DNA of 64,000 bases. Source: Locusta migratoria. Lineage: Eukaryota; Arthropoda; Insecta; Orthoptera; Acrididae. Below the pieces are notes generated by a model. The model had not been told where the DNA came from, made no database searches, and worked only from the letters and a program-made list of their open reading frames with translations. The position numbers and the translations under genes are program-made. The stretch is taken from contig CM048744.1 of the NCBI GenBank assembly GCA_026315105.1, forward strand, positions 905,863,094 through 905,927,093, read 5' to 3'. This document shows, one piece after another, positions 21,200 to 30,741 of this stretch (its first letter is position 1; each line of letters begins with the position of its first letter).

Positions 21200-22525
21200 T
21201 ATATATTTTTCTTAATAATTCATTTCTAACTTCCGCATCGTGTCCGCACCAATCACGACGTCCATCTTTAATCCTCTGACAACTAAATATTCTGCCACTA
21301 TGGCCTGTTCACATACAATAATCTCTAACATTACTCATTTCCGTACTTCCACGCTTAGCTTTGGTATGATAGATGATGTGTTTATATTACAAGAGTCTTC
21401 TTTGATAATTAGCTTCTGCTTGCGGCTAATTAAGTACAAATCCTCTTCGATTGCATTGTACTGGCTTCCGGTGTCCGGTGTCACAGTAACAATCCGTTCT
21501 CCTACAAATCCGGTAATCATCAAGTTCGTTTCGGTGTCCTCTTGGGTGTCGTCTTCTTCGAGTAAAAAATGTGTCCTTTCTTTGTGTGTCAATCCAAGTA
21601 AGGTTTCATTTTGCTGTACAACACTTCCTAGTCCGCTGCAATGCTCTTGATTCACATAACTGCAGTCAGACGTTTCATTTACAGTTGAGTGTTTTATTTG
21701 CACGCGTCGTCTTCTCCAGTACTCTATGCCGGCTCGCGGCGCGTCACGCCTCATTGTTGTCGGCACGTTGCTTATATCATTAGGATCTTCAAATTGTTCG
21801 TCCTTCTCTTTTAACCTTTCTCTTTGCCTTCGTTTGTCATGTCCTGTTTTTCTGTCTTCCTGGCTGCATCTGATATTAAATGTCTTTACTGGATGTACCA
21901 CTTGCTGTAATAATTCGGTGGTGTGCTGGTTTCCTTCGTCTTCAACAGTCAAAATATTTATTTTCAGGTCCACGACCGCTTTAACTTTCTGTAGCCAATC
22001 AGCTCCAATTATCAACGGAATATTTATTTCTTCCACTACTACAAACTCATGGTAAAATAGTTGGTTAAGCTCATTAATTTTAAACGGCAAGAAAATCTTC
22101 TTCTTTGATTCCACAAATTTAGAATTGAAAGCTCCATATATTTTCAATCTAGTTGCTGGAAGTTCTTCTATTCTATGCAAGCTTTTCTTAACATCCTCAT
22201 AAGTCGATCGTGTCAACATTGAAATCATCGACCCAGTATCAATTAATGCTTCATAATCCTTGCTTCCGATTACCAGTTTTAGTTTCGGACATGTATTGTT
22301 TCCGCTCTGTTTGGCGTCTCTCAATACTTATATTCTTCTCAATTCTTCTATTCTATGCAAGCTTTTCTTAACATCCTCATAAATCGATCGTGTCAAAATT
22401 GAAATCATCGACCCAGTGTCAATTAATGCTTCATAATCCTTGCTTCCGATTACCAGTTTTAGTTTCGGACATGTATTGTTTTCGCTCTGTTTGGCGTCTC
22501 TCAATACTCGTATTTAAGTTCTAAG
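21200..22525 (-). pseudogene. Gypsy-1 pol: two tandem retropepsin-like domains
   Basis: The 329-codon frame 22324-21335 starts with a full aspartic protease core: KLKLVIGSKDYEALIDTGS (active site at 22229-22240), the middle strand segment KKKIFLPFKINELNQ and the C-terminal psi-loop part NIPLIIGADWLQK. A charged linker of about 140 residues follows. Then comes a second core: GERIVTVTPDTGSQYNAI (DTGS at 21464-21475), an in-frame stop at about 21334, and in the same sense VVRGLKMDVVIGADTMRKL near 21241-21264. Each core therefore has both the DTGS and the IGAD signature. A 180-bp tandem duplication (22161-22510) adds a third, truncated copy of the first DTGS segment upstream. Ty3/Gypsy elements normally carry one protease. 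Confidence 0.85.
22161..22510. repeat. 180-bp tandem duplication across the first protease active site
   Basis: 22161-22330 and 22341-22510 are nearly identical (TTCTATGCAAGCTTTTCTTA at 22171 and again at 22351, offset exactly 180 bp). The offset is 60 codons, so frame is kept, but the joint contains a stop (RRI*VLRDAK on the minus strand). Differences are a handful of single bases, so the duplication is recent relative to the element. Confidence 0.92.
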
Positions 22526-22559
22526 CACATCTTCTTCTTCCATTGATAACCTTTGTTGT

Positions 22560-23078
22560 TCATCTGACGTTTGGATGGCATTGCATTGTCTCATCTGCTG
22601 CTTTGTTGTCTGGTTCTCCCTGCTCATCTTCTGTCGTATCCGATTCGTCACTGTCTTCCGTATCTTCCACGTCAGTATCTTCTTCCAGTTGAACACAACA
22701 AGTTTTCTTATCTTGATCATTGTTGTCCAGTAACGCATCTATTGCTTCAACGAACATTCTTTCATGGTATTCTTGTTCCGTTTCTGGCCCAACTGTTGCT
22801 TTATTTATTTGCGCTGATGCGTCAATAACTTTGTTTATTTGAGCGCCCTCAAGCTTCTTTGCTTCTACAGTTGTTGTTCGTTCATTCTTGTTATGTTCAA
22901 TTACGTTCGTAGTCTTGTATATAACGTCAGATTCGTGTTCATCATCTGTCGTTATCCATTCATTATCGGAGTCTTCTTTCTTTGCATTTTCGTCCGAGCT
23001 CGTCGGTTCTTCAGTCCCCTTTAAATGCTTTGCGGCCTCGCCGCAGGGCAAAGCAGGCCGCTCAATTTGTTTAAACAA
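22560..23078 (-). pseudogene. Gypsy-1 acidic gag-pol linker
   Basis: A 172-codon frame between the Arg-rich end of gag and the protease. It is strongly acidic (EDTDVEDTEDSDESDTTED) with Lys/Asn/Thr-rich stretches and no zinc knuckle or known fold. It probably belongs to the C-terminus of Gag or the N-terminus of Pol; neighbouring frames at 22514-22738 are shadows of the same DNA. Low-complexity acidic linkers next to basic Gag tails may balance RNA binding, which is inference. Confidence 0.5.
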
Positions 23079-23279
23079 CGTATATTTTCTTCATGATTGT
23101 TCGTACTTTGATTATGTATTTCGTGGTTGGTGTCGTCATTATCTACTGTGCGTGCTTCTAACGCATAAACCTGTTTGTCGCGAGGTCCCGGTTTCTCGTA
23201 GACTGTTCTTTCTTCTCCTCTACTTCTGTCTACATTACGTGACTGATTGTATTATTTCGGCCTAGCTCCGGCGTTTTGC

Positions 23280-25505
23280 CAATCATTTCGATTATTCCTC
23301 TATCTATTACGATTTTCCTGTCGGTCTTGTCTCGGTTCTTCTTCTCTCTGATGACGCCGTTGATCATCTCGTCGGCCATTATTGGTATCACCTCTTCGTG
23401 ACCTATCCTCCCGTGTATCCGCTTGTCGGTGCCCGTATCCGTTATCTTCACGGCGAGTACCTTCGACCCTCCGATAATGTCGATCATCTGTTCCATTCCT
23501 ATTCCCTCTGTCCTGTCGGTTGGGTCGGTCTCCATTTTCCCAGCTTCGATCATATCTTTCGAAGACTTCCATAAATTTTTCTATAGATAAAACTGGTTGT
23601 ACAATGAAAAAAACTCGCAAACGTCTGGGCAATTTTGCCAACATTACTGAAATGAAAGCTTGCTCCGGTATTGGATAGCTAAGATACCTATTCTTATTGC
23701 AGTAATGTTTCACATATTTCTCCATCGTACTGAATTTATTTACGTTAAAGATCGGTGCTGTGTGAATATCTTCATAAACTTCATCCTGCTTTGCTGATGA
23801 CCAATATTTGCGTATTAGTTGATCCTTAAATTCGCGGTAGCTTCTGCTCTCGCTACTCATGACATAACGTCATTATGAATGCTTTCATGCACGTTGGACA
23901 GAATATAATTTATATACATGCGATCCGACCAATCTCGCGGTAAAGTTTGTTCGATATGATTCAAAAATTTCATTATAGGGATGTCGCCATCTGGTTTGAA
24001 TAGTGGCGGTCTGATACTACGCAAATACTTTTCCATTCGTCTATCATTTTCGGTTCGCCTTGCCTCCTCAAATGTTCACATGTTTGTTAACCGTATGGGA
24101 CTTAACTACGGGGTCATCAATCCCTAAACTTACAAACTACTTATGAACTACCTTACACTAAGAACGGCACAAATATCCATGCCCGAGGGGGGATTCGAAC
24201 CCCCGACCGTAGTGGCCATGCAGACCGTGACTGGAGCGCCTCAGTCCCCTCGGCCACCGCGGCCGGCGCCTTGCCTCCTCATTGTTGTCAACACAACGCA
24301 ATGGCGCAACATTTCTTTGCTCCGGTATAGTTCCGTTCAAATTTATTTCGTAATGCGAATTCCCGTTACTGGTTTCGGTGAAAGATTTTGTCGTTTCAAA
24401 GCTGACGTTTCCTGCAGCAGGTTGTCTCACAAGATGATAACAATTATCTGTTGCGTCATCATTGTGACTGCCAACTTACGCTTCTGTACTAGGCGGGGCC
24501 ACGTATTGTTTTCATGTTCCACAACACGCTGCATTTCTCTTTGCATCTTAACAATTCTTTCCTCGGTGAGTTTTAATCCCTTTTCGAGTCCCGCGACTTT
24601 GTCTTTGGTTCTGTTTAATGATTTTTTAACCAAAGTGACTTCGTTACTGCACTCGGTGTGACGCTCCTCACAATTTTTTGCTCCTGCGTAATCTGTTGTT
24701 CCGTTTGCGTGGCTAAATCATCTATCCTTTTGTCCTGTTTACTTATTTGCTTCCTGACGTGTTGATTTTCCTTTTTTATTTCTTCGATTTTTTTTATCTA
24801 TTTTCTTTGTCCTGTCCAAGTTCCCGTCTTAGTTCTAACTGTGATTTTTCGATTTTTTGATCTATTTTCTTTATTTCCTATCCAAGTTCCCGTCTTAGTT
24901 CTAACTGTGGCTTTTTGATTTTTTTGACCTAGATTCCGGCTCATTTCTAACTGTGACTTTTCAAAATTTTGGCTCATATTTTGCATGAATTGCATTAACA
25001 CACTTATGTCTGCATGTCCTTGAGGCACAGCATCCCTCATTTTTGTCCTTCGCCTACCCTTTTTATTTCTGTTGATTTTCCGTTCCTCCTCACTACTTGA
25101 TGACAGATCATCTGATGAACATTTAGCCTCCGATTCGTTCTGATGTTCGTCAGTTACCTTTTGCTGATCACTAACATTGTCCGCGACCTTATCCACGTTA
25201 TTTTTCTCTCCATTAATTACGTGACCAACGTTTATCGCTAACCTGCGATCGTTTGAGTGTCTCAAATCTGTAATACTTCTTCGAACCTCATTTTGATCAC
25301 GCGTAATTTCTTGTCGATCTACGTTCAAATTTGCATTTTCCATTTCCGGTACGTTTTCCATTTCGGTTACCTTATCTAATCTTGAATCCATTGTTGATGC
25401 CTGGCTTCTACCCATTATCGCCTTCCTAGTAAGGACCCTACTTTTCTCTATTGTTCCGTTACGATGACGCTGCCCTACTGGTGCCATGTTTAAACTTTTC
25501 AACAA
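23280..25505 (-). pseudogene. Gypsy-1 gag, coiled coil plus capsid, split by a SINE
   Basis: Starting at Met25505 or Met25487 the frame encodes a hydrophilic N-terminus, a Ser/Glu-rich patch (DDLSSSSEEERK) and then coiled-coil-like sequence. That coil sequence continues, in other frames, through 24797-24427 (KKENQHVRKQISKQDKRIDD; EERIVKMQREMQRV). A SINE interrupts at 24071-24266. The capsid domain resumes downstream (RPPLFKPDGDIPIMKFLNH, LPRDWSDRMYINYILS). A frameshift near 23858 leads into KDQLIRKYWSS and FISVMLAKLPRRL. The C-terminus (23560-23300) is an Arg/Asp/Asn-rich basic tail with no CCHC knuckle. The same layout (coiled coil, capsid with FL..YW..., basic tail) recurs in the gag at 53.2-55.1 kb. 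A short duplication (VRTKTGTW twice) lies at 24800-24900. Confidence 0.85.
24071..24266 (-). mobile_element. tRNA-derived SINE inserted in Gypsy-1 gag
   Basis: The minus-strand sequence starts CCGGCCGCGGTGGCCGAGG (A-box head) and carries GGGGGTTCGAATCCCCCCTC (B box with perfect T stem). It then reads GGGCATGGATATTTGTGCCG, TAGTTTGTAAGTTTAGGG and GACTTAACTACGGGG in reverse orientation, and ends near AACAAACATGTGAACATT. It is flanked by an exact 15-bp target duplication, CGCCTTGCCTCCTCA, at 24056-24070 and 24267-24281. The body after the tRNA head is about 110 bp, with no long poly(A). Confidence 0.95.
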
Positions 25506-25665
25506 TGGTTCAAAATCAACAAACGATATACCAGTTCCAAATCCAATAATTAGTCAATCAATATACAGAACAAAATAATAAATCAAAATTTGATGATAAC
25601 TTAATTACTATTATTTAATTAACAAATTTCTTGCCAAAGCAGTTACAAACGTAGGCGACCAAACT

Positions 25666-25683
25666 ATCCTGGCAGTGTCGCCA
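25666..25683 (-). promoter_or_regulatory. Gypsy-1 primer binding site
   Basis: Two bases after the minus-strand end of the 5' LTR the sequence reads TGGCGACACTGCCAGGAT. The TGG start and position are those of a tRNA primer binding site. The TGGCGAC beginning resembles the site of 412/mdg1-type elements (tRNA-Arg), but the later bases differ, so the tRNA is not identified. Confidence 0.7.
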
Positions 25684-25685
25684 AT

Positions 25686-27445
25686 TGTAAGAAAATTGGC
25701 CAAATGGAGGTCGTCAAAAAAAATCTCAAAATTCAGAATACGTAATGATATGCTGTAGTAATAATAATTTCATTATTGAATGTTGCAGCAAATCACAACT
25801 AATGGGTCACAATAACACTTTCGCAGTGTAAGTTAAAATTTGGAATATATAAAAATTGATATTAATTAACTTTAAACAGTCACTGTGGTAATTAATTAAG
25901 CTTCGCCCTATCTGACTTAGCATTGACTACAGCCTCCAACTAGCACCTCTTACGATTCACGAACAGCACAACTTCACTAATAAATGTGTCAGAATTCATG
26001 TAGTGGTGATGGCGTGTTCGTGTTATAATAAAAATTGTAATAGCAGATAGACTCTGATTTCAATGATAATAGCTCAATACAGTGAAACTCGGTGGTGGAA
26101 TGAGCTTCACAAATACTACAGTCAAAGTTCCCAATAATTTTGATAATATTGTTTAAAGCATTCAAGTTCGTTATAAAACCTTACGTGAACTATTTGTTTT
26201 TTAATTGCTTCCAGGGCCTGGGTAGCGTACGCGTGTAACTGGCTGAGCAGTTTGGCATTTAACGTATTTCATGAAAAATTACTTCCGTCAAGTCTGGTTA
26301 ATCAACTATAATACTTTGACTACTGTTAGCCTGGTTACTTTCTACATAAATGAAACCAACTTTACTTTACTTGCAAACTCTCTTGCAAGTTAAAATCTTT
26401 GGCTTCATAATTGAATGCAAAACTTAGAACAGCACTGCACATTAATTACTAGTCTCTGTGGATGTAGCACGTTTAGCAATTCTTTAACTCGTCTACCAAT
26501 TTCTTTAAAAGTGATCGTAATTATTTTGAAAAATGATTGAACTTGTTAGTCAATGTGCAGGCTTGCATAATCAACATAATCTAATAATGGTGATAATGGG
26601 GTGACTACAACTACTTACAAAATTAAGACTGGTTTCAAAATAAGTCATGTATAATTTAACCAAAATTCTGATTGGGTTGACACTACATTTACAAGCATAC
26701 AAAATAAAATGTTACAAAAGTACTCATCTGTTTTCGTCGTCTTCGTCGTGAAGTCCATACAAGACAGATATGATTACAATAGGTACTCTTACTGCTGGTT
26801 CAAAAATATTTTTATCAACAACTCTTTGTTCAGCTCGTCTGGCAGAAATCTCCATGCATTGATATCACCTCGACACGCCTTCTAATCTGCGTAATTACAA
26901 CAACGGTCACACTCGGTGACAATAGACTTGATAACCAAAAAATTACTTTTCTTGCACACATGAAAAATCTTTACTCTGATCACTTTCGAGTATAAATAAA
27001 CTTATCTCGCACTTCCTTCAATACATTAAACAGTACGCCTCTCAGGCTTATTGCAATTGCATTAAACTCGCGCCACACTGCGCCTACCGTGCCTCTGCAC
27101 CATCAACAAAACATTTATGTGTTTACTTTGGCGAATCCTCTCCGCGACTGTTTCAGCAGCGTGACACTCACAGCTACTACTTCTGTACCAAAGACAGTCT
27201 TTACAACAAGTTCAACATTTTCTCCGGCGCATTGCCAACTTACAGCATAAGAATGTCCGTGCATTCATGCGGATTTTCACATACAGTATATATATACACT
27301 AAATGATTCGATATAGAAAATGTCGTTACATAAGAAACATATCTAGCATACAAGAAATGAAAATACGTGAAATGAACAAATTTAAGACAACATACACATT
27401 ACGTTAAATCAAACTGTAAGAAACAGCGACAGTTGTACTGTTACA
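25686..27445 (-). repeat. Gypsy-1 5' LTR (full length)
   Basis: 1760 bp from TGTAAGAAAATTGGCC to GTACTGTTACA on the plus strand. It carries the 26466-27324 block lost from the other LTR. The ATTT target duplication follows directly. Transcription would start inside it toward lower coordinates; I could not assign U3/R/U5 limits with confidence. Confidence 0.92.
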
Positions 27446-27681
27446 ATTTGAAATGATAAAAATAATAAAGAATAAATAAATAAAACAAAACGTAATCAAT
27501 TAAGGGGTGATGTATGGGGAGAAACACAGTAACAAAAAAAAGCAGGATAAAAGAAACATGGAGAGATATGGGATAATGAGTGGGAAAAGATTGGGGGGAG
27601 GGGGTTGCATTCGGCATAGGATGTAGGGATGGGAGTTTATCTTAGATTGAGGCCAGGATGGTCGTGGGACTGTAGAATGTT

Positions 27682-28148
27682 TTAAAGGGACAATTCTCCT
27701 CTGCGCAGTTCCGAAGAGTTGGTGTTGGAGGGGAGGATACAGATGTTTTGGGTAGTGAAGCTATTGAAATCTACAGTCATGTGTTCAGAACCATTCTGTG
27801 CCAAAGGGCGGTCCTTCTTGTATTTCGCCACAGTTTGGCAGTAGCCATTTCTACCAAAAGCCACATGGTTCACCGTCTTACCAATATAAAATACTGTGCA
27901 ATCATTGAGGCAGATTTGGTAAATCACATGGCTACTTTCACACGTGGCCTAATCTCTGGAGTAGGAAGTGCTGGGTGGGTGGATTGGATAGGTTTTGCTT
28001 CAGGGTGATTCGCAGTAATATAATCCCTGTCGTAAGTGGTTGGAGTTGGGATTGCTATAAGGCTGGACTAGGATGTTGTGGAGGTTGCGTGGGTGACAGA
28101 ACTGCACTTCAAGACAGGTTGGAAGGATCTTGAGTCAGATAGTATCTC
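27682..28148 (-). pseudogene. PLE GIY-YIG endonuclease and linker
   Basis: In the minus sense the linker reads LPTCLEVQFCHPRNLHNILV, the conserved HPRNL..ILV segment that precedes the nuclease in Penelope-like proteins. The nuclease follows with VIYQICLNDCTVFYIGKTVN, which contains the YIG signature and the conserved Gly-Lys/Glu-Thr. It ends near NTNSSELRRGELSL. Stops lie between linker and nuclease (for example after YCESP). The nuclease nicks target DNA for target-primed reverse transcription in this class. The GIY half is reduced to VIY, typical of the family. Confidence 0.85.
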
Positions 28149-28149
28149 T

Positions 28150-28300
28150 CTACGAGGTACTGGTAGAAATAAAGTTGTGAGGCGGCATCGTGAGTCGTGT
28201 CGGGATAGCACAGTCGGTAGCGCGCTTGCCCGCGAAAGGCAAAGGTCCCAGGTTCGAGTCCCGGTTCCGGCACACAATTTTAATCTGCCAGGAAGTTTCA
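28150..28300 (+). repeat. tRNA-like repeat (CTGCCAGGAAGTTTCA family), copy 5
   Basis: Contains GAGGTACTGGTAGAAATAAA, TGAGTCGTGTCGGGATAGC, the arm GCTTGCCCGCGAAAGGCAAA, the B box CCCAGGTTCGAGTCCCGG and the tail TAATCTGCCAGGAAGTTTCA. It is the best conserved copy of the module. It abuts a SINE in opposite orientation with no intervening base, and the two together interrupt the PLE. Confidence 0.8.
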
Positions 28301-28494
28301 AATGTTCAAATGTTTGTATAGCTTCTGGGACTTAACTACCGGGTCATCAGTCCCTAAACGTACAAACTACTTATGAACTAGCTAAACTAAGGACGGCACA
28401 AATATCCATGCCCGAGGGAGATTCGAACCCCCGACCGTAATAGCCGTGCAGACCGTGACTGGAGCGCCGCAGTCCCCTCGACCACCGCGGCCGG
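28301..28494 (-). mobile_element. tRNA-derived SINE inside the PLE
   Basis: Same family as 24071-24266: GCCGCGGTGGTCGAGGGG head, GGGGGTTCGAATCTCCC B box, GGGCATGGATATTTGTGCCG joint, and the end TACAAACATTTGAACATT on the minus strand. The right flank CTATTCTCTCATATC is similar to AGTATCTCTCTACG at 28140-28153, on the far side of the tRNA-like repeat, which suggests the two repeats share one target duplication. Confidence 0.9.
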
Positions 28495-29760
28495 CTATTC
28501 TCTCATATCAGGGTATGATGATAGATAATTAAAGACCTGATGAAAGATGTGATATAGTTGTGTTGGGTGGTTCTGGGTGACAAGAGGGACACTACTTTGT
28601 GACTGGTTATTAGCGTTGGAGGGAGGATTGGTGGTGTGTGGGGAGATGGTATGGTAAATCTTTTTGAGTATTAGATCAGACATGTAATGTTTGCCTTTGA
28701 AGTCCTTTGTGAGGCTTTTGGCATATTCGGTAAGGGTCTTCTCATTCCACAAATTCGCTGTCCATGGGTGGAATAGCTTTATGGGAAGGATTTTTTGATG
28801 TGGAATGGATGACTGCTGTCAGATTGCAGGTAGTGCTGCTAATTATTAGGTTTAATGTGAATGGAGGTATGGATGGAGGCATCAGTGGAGATTAACATCC
28901 TGGAAGGTGACTTACCGGCTTGAGAAGAACCAACTGAAACTGACGCAGGGGATGGAGTTGAGCCTGTGAAGGTACAAGGATATGGTATCTTAGCTCTGAG
29001 TCCAAATCATAAAAATATTGTCAATGAATATGAACCAGATCAGGGGTTTCTGGTTTTTGCAGGCTAGGAAAGCTTCCTCTAGACAGCCATGTCTGAGCTG
29101 CTGCGAATTTGATTGTATACTTTTGGAGAAAAAGTATTGTTATGATGTAATTGATAAGAGTTATAAGGAATGAGGTATCAGGCTTGGAGTTTGACGGAAG
29201 TTGAGAAAGCGTTCGAGAGCAGCAAGACAAAGGATATCTGGGGCACTGGTGTACATCAAAGTGGCATCAACAGTGACAAGAAAGTATCCAGGAGGTAAAC
29301 GGCTGTGGATGGTTGAGAGTCTGTGAAGGAAGTGGTTAGTATTTTGGGTGTGGGAGGCTAGGCTTTGAACAATTGATTGGAGGTGCTGGTCAACAAGGGC
29401 TGATACTTTTTCAGTGGGTGCACAGTAACGAGCCATATTTGGGCTTACAGGATTGTTATGTTTATGGATTTTTGGCTGCATGTATAAGATAGGTGTGCAG
29501 GGTGATGGATTGAGGAGGGAGATGGATTCGGGGGAGAGGATCTGGGATGGGGCATATGGTTTCAGCAGGTTTCGTAGGTCATTTTGGAGGTTTAGGGTGG
29601 CAAAACGTTAAGGTGAAGGAATCAATCAATTGACGAAGCCCTTCTCTGAGGTAATTATTGTGTTTCATCACAACGGAGGCGGAAACTGTCTTCAGTGGGG
29701 ATGATAAGCTTGGGATCGGTTTTCTGCCGAAAGTTTGGTATTCTTAGGATGGGACTTGGG
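28495..29760 (-). pseudogene. PLE reverse transcriptase
   Basis: Minus-strand motifs in order: VVMKHNNYLREGLRQLIDSF (29690-29620), MQPKIHKHNNPVSPNMARYC (LPKIHK motif), ALVDQHLQSIVQSLASHTQN and GYFLVTVDATLMYTSAPD (motif A with Asp, about 29250). FIFIDNIFMIW at about 29005-29035 stands where YIDDIF is expected. KHYMSDLILKKIYHTISPH and the segment to DMRE end at the SINE. Frame changes occur between these blocks. The motif C reads FIDN, so the second catalytic Asp is Asn. The LPKIHK motif and the following GIY-YIG domain identify Penelope-like RT, which is related to telomerase. Confidence 0.88.
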
Positions 29761-30180
29761 GAAGGTTCGTGATGTCAGGTTGGGTGTGAGGAATTCTTGA
29801 AGGTGACCAGTGTTTGTGGAATCTAAAAAGTTGATGGTCGTTGTGAAAGGAGGGATGGGACCCACAGGAAGGAATTTTCATGGTTAGGCTGTTGGGAGGG
29901 ATACCATGGTTTAGGCAACGTTAGAGAAATAGAATACGAGACTGTGGTTTTGCCAAGGACAGGGAAACTCTTGTAAACTGATGTAGAAAGATGGAGCAGG
30001 GATCCATTACAGCAGGGAACCAATGGAGCAGGTATGTTGTTGGAAACCGGTAAATGATGTGGAAATAGGTGGGTGAAGGCGTTAGGAGGTTGGGAATGTT
30101 GCTGGATAGCTAAAAAGGCTGCGTGAAAATACGCAAAAAATTCGTTTATTTTTGCACCAATACACAAAATTATCACCAGT

Positions 30181-30499
30181 ATGGAAAACTAGTTACCAAC
30201 TCGCAAATTTCACACTACTGTGGAAAGCTATGAACCCACACGAAAAAATTATGCACTACCACCTATAAATGCGTAACAATATGATATTGTCTCTAAAATT
30301 GGCAAATTGCCCACGAACACGTGGAAACATATCTAAACATGCACATACATGTAAAATCACGTAAAGACAAGCACGGATACGCACAAATAGGTAAAGATAC
30401 ATAAAAGTGCGTATTAAGTCGTGTAAAATAATGTGAAAATGATTTATAGAGGGAATGGGATATGGGAATTATAAAGGCACCTCAGTGTGTTTTTATTAT
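30181..30499. other. AT-rich stretch between PLE and Gypsy-2 LTR
   Basis: No coding motif. It contains repeated short words (CACGTAAA, TACGCACAAATA) and may be PLE 5' non-coding sequence, but nothing proves it. Confidence 0.35.
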
Positions 30500-30741
30500 T
30501 GATAAGAGGGGACGGATTAAGAATGTGGTTTCTTCCAACACTGCCATATAAAACACATGTAAATGATGGCAGAAAATCACTTTATTCGCGTACTACAACC
30601 GACAGAGACGTTTACACTTTATCATCTAGAGCGACACTGTCTTGCTGCTGAGGCAGCGAACCTGTACCTCGACCAGAGAAGTTATATTTGACATCCGTGT
30701 GTAAGATCGGATCACGGAACGCCACAGAGCCACCCGTATCA
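30500..30741 (-). repeat. Probable Gypsy-2 3' LTR
   Basis: On the minus strand the pol stop codon lies in CTCTTAGGGGG, a short polypurine run, followed at once by TGATACGGGTGG. The segment ends CCTCTTATCA at 30500, giving TGATAC...TTATCA ends. It holds an AATAAA signal near 30590. The 242-bp length is short but acceptable. There is no second LTR in the window to compare. Confidence 0.5.

Larger units (their letters stand above)
16857..27445 (-). mobile_element. Ty3/Gypsy LTR retrotransposon, nearly complete (Gypsy-1)
   Basis: Both LTRs begin TGTAAG and end TTACA on the plus strand, and the element is flanked by ATTT at 16853-16856 and 27446-27449, a 4-bp target duplication. In the minus-strand sense the order is 5' LTR (27445-25686), PBS, gag, acidic linker, two retropepsin-like domains, RT, RNase H, integrase, 3' LTR (17785-16857). 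The pol order RT-RNase H-integrase defines Ty3/Gypsy. No envelope-like ORF follows the integrase; only 685 bp separate it from the 3' LTR. Gag is broken by a SINE and a frameshift, pol by several stops, and the RT active site is changed, so the copy is inactive. It sits inside the PLE. Confidence 0.93.
16500..30200 (-). mobile_element. Penelope-like element (PLE), split by Gypsy-1
   Basis: Read on the minus strand, 30200 to 27446 carries a Penelope-type reverse transcriptase followed by a GIY-YIG nuclease domain. The 3' end of the element resumes at 16856 and runs to about 16500, where CTGATGAATGCCAAGGCC is the tail motif expected of this group. The Gypsy-1 insertion (16857-27445, ATTT duplication) accounts for the gap. 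A tRNA-like repeat and a SINE (28150-28494) further interrupt the region between RT and nuclease. Frameshifts and a changed catalytic motif show it is dead. The 5' limit near 30200 is uncertain because the sequence becomes non-coding. Confidence 0.8.

Noticed and set aside
18452..22828. Plus-strand frames of up to 136 codons opposite Gypsy-1 pol
   Set aside because: They are antisense shadows of the minus-strand pol and follow its codon pattern.
24158..28497. tRNA genes suggested by good A/B boxes and near-cloverleaf heads
   Set aside because: They are heads of dispersed repeats with fixed non-tRNA tails and target duplications. The CGCGAAA anticodon loop of the other family lacks U33.
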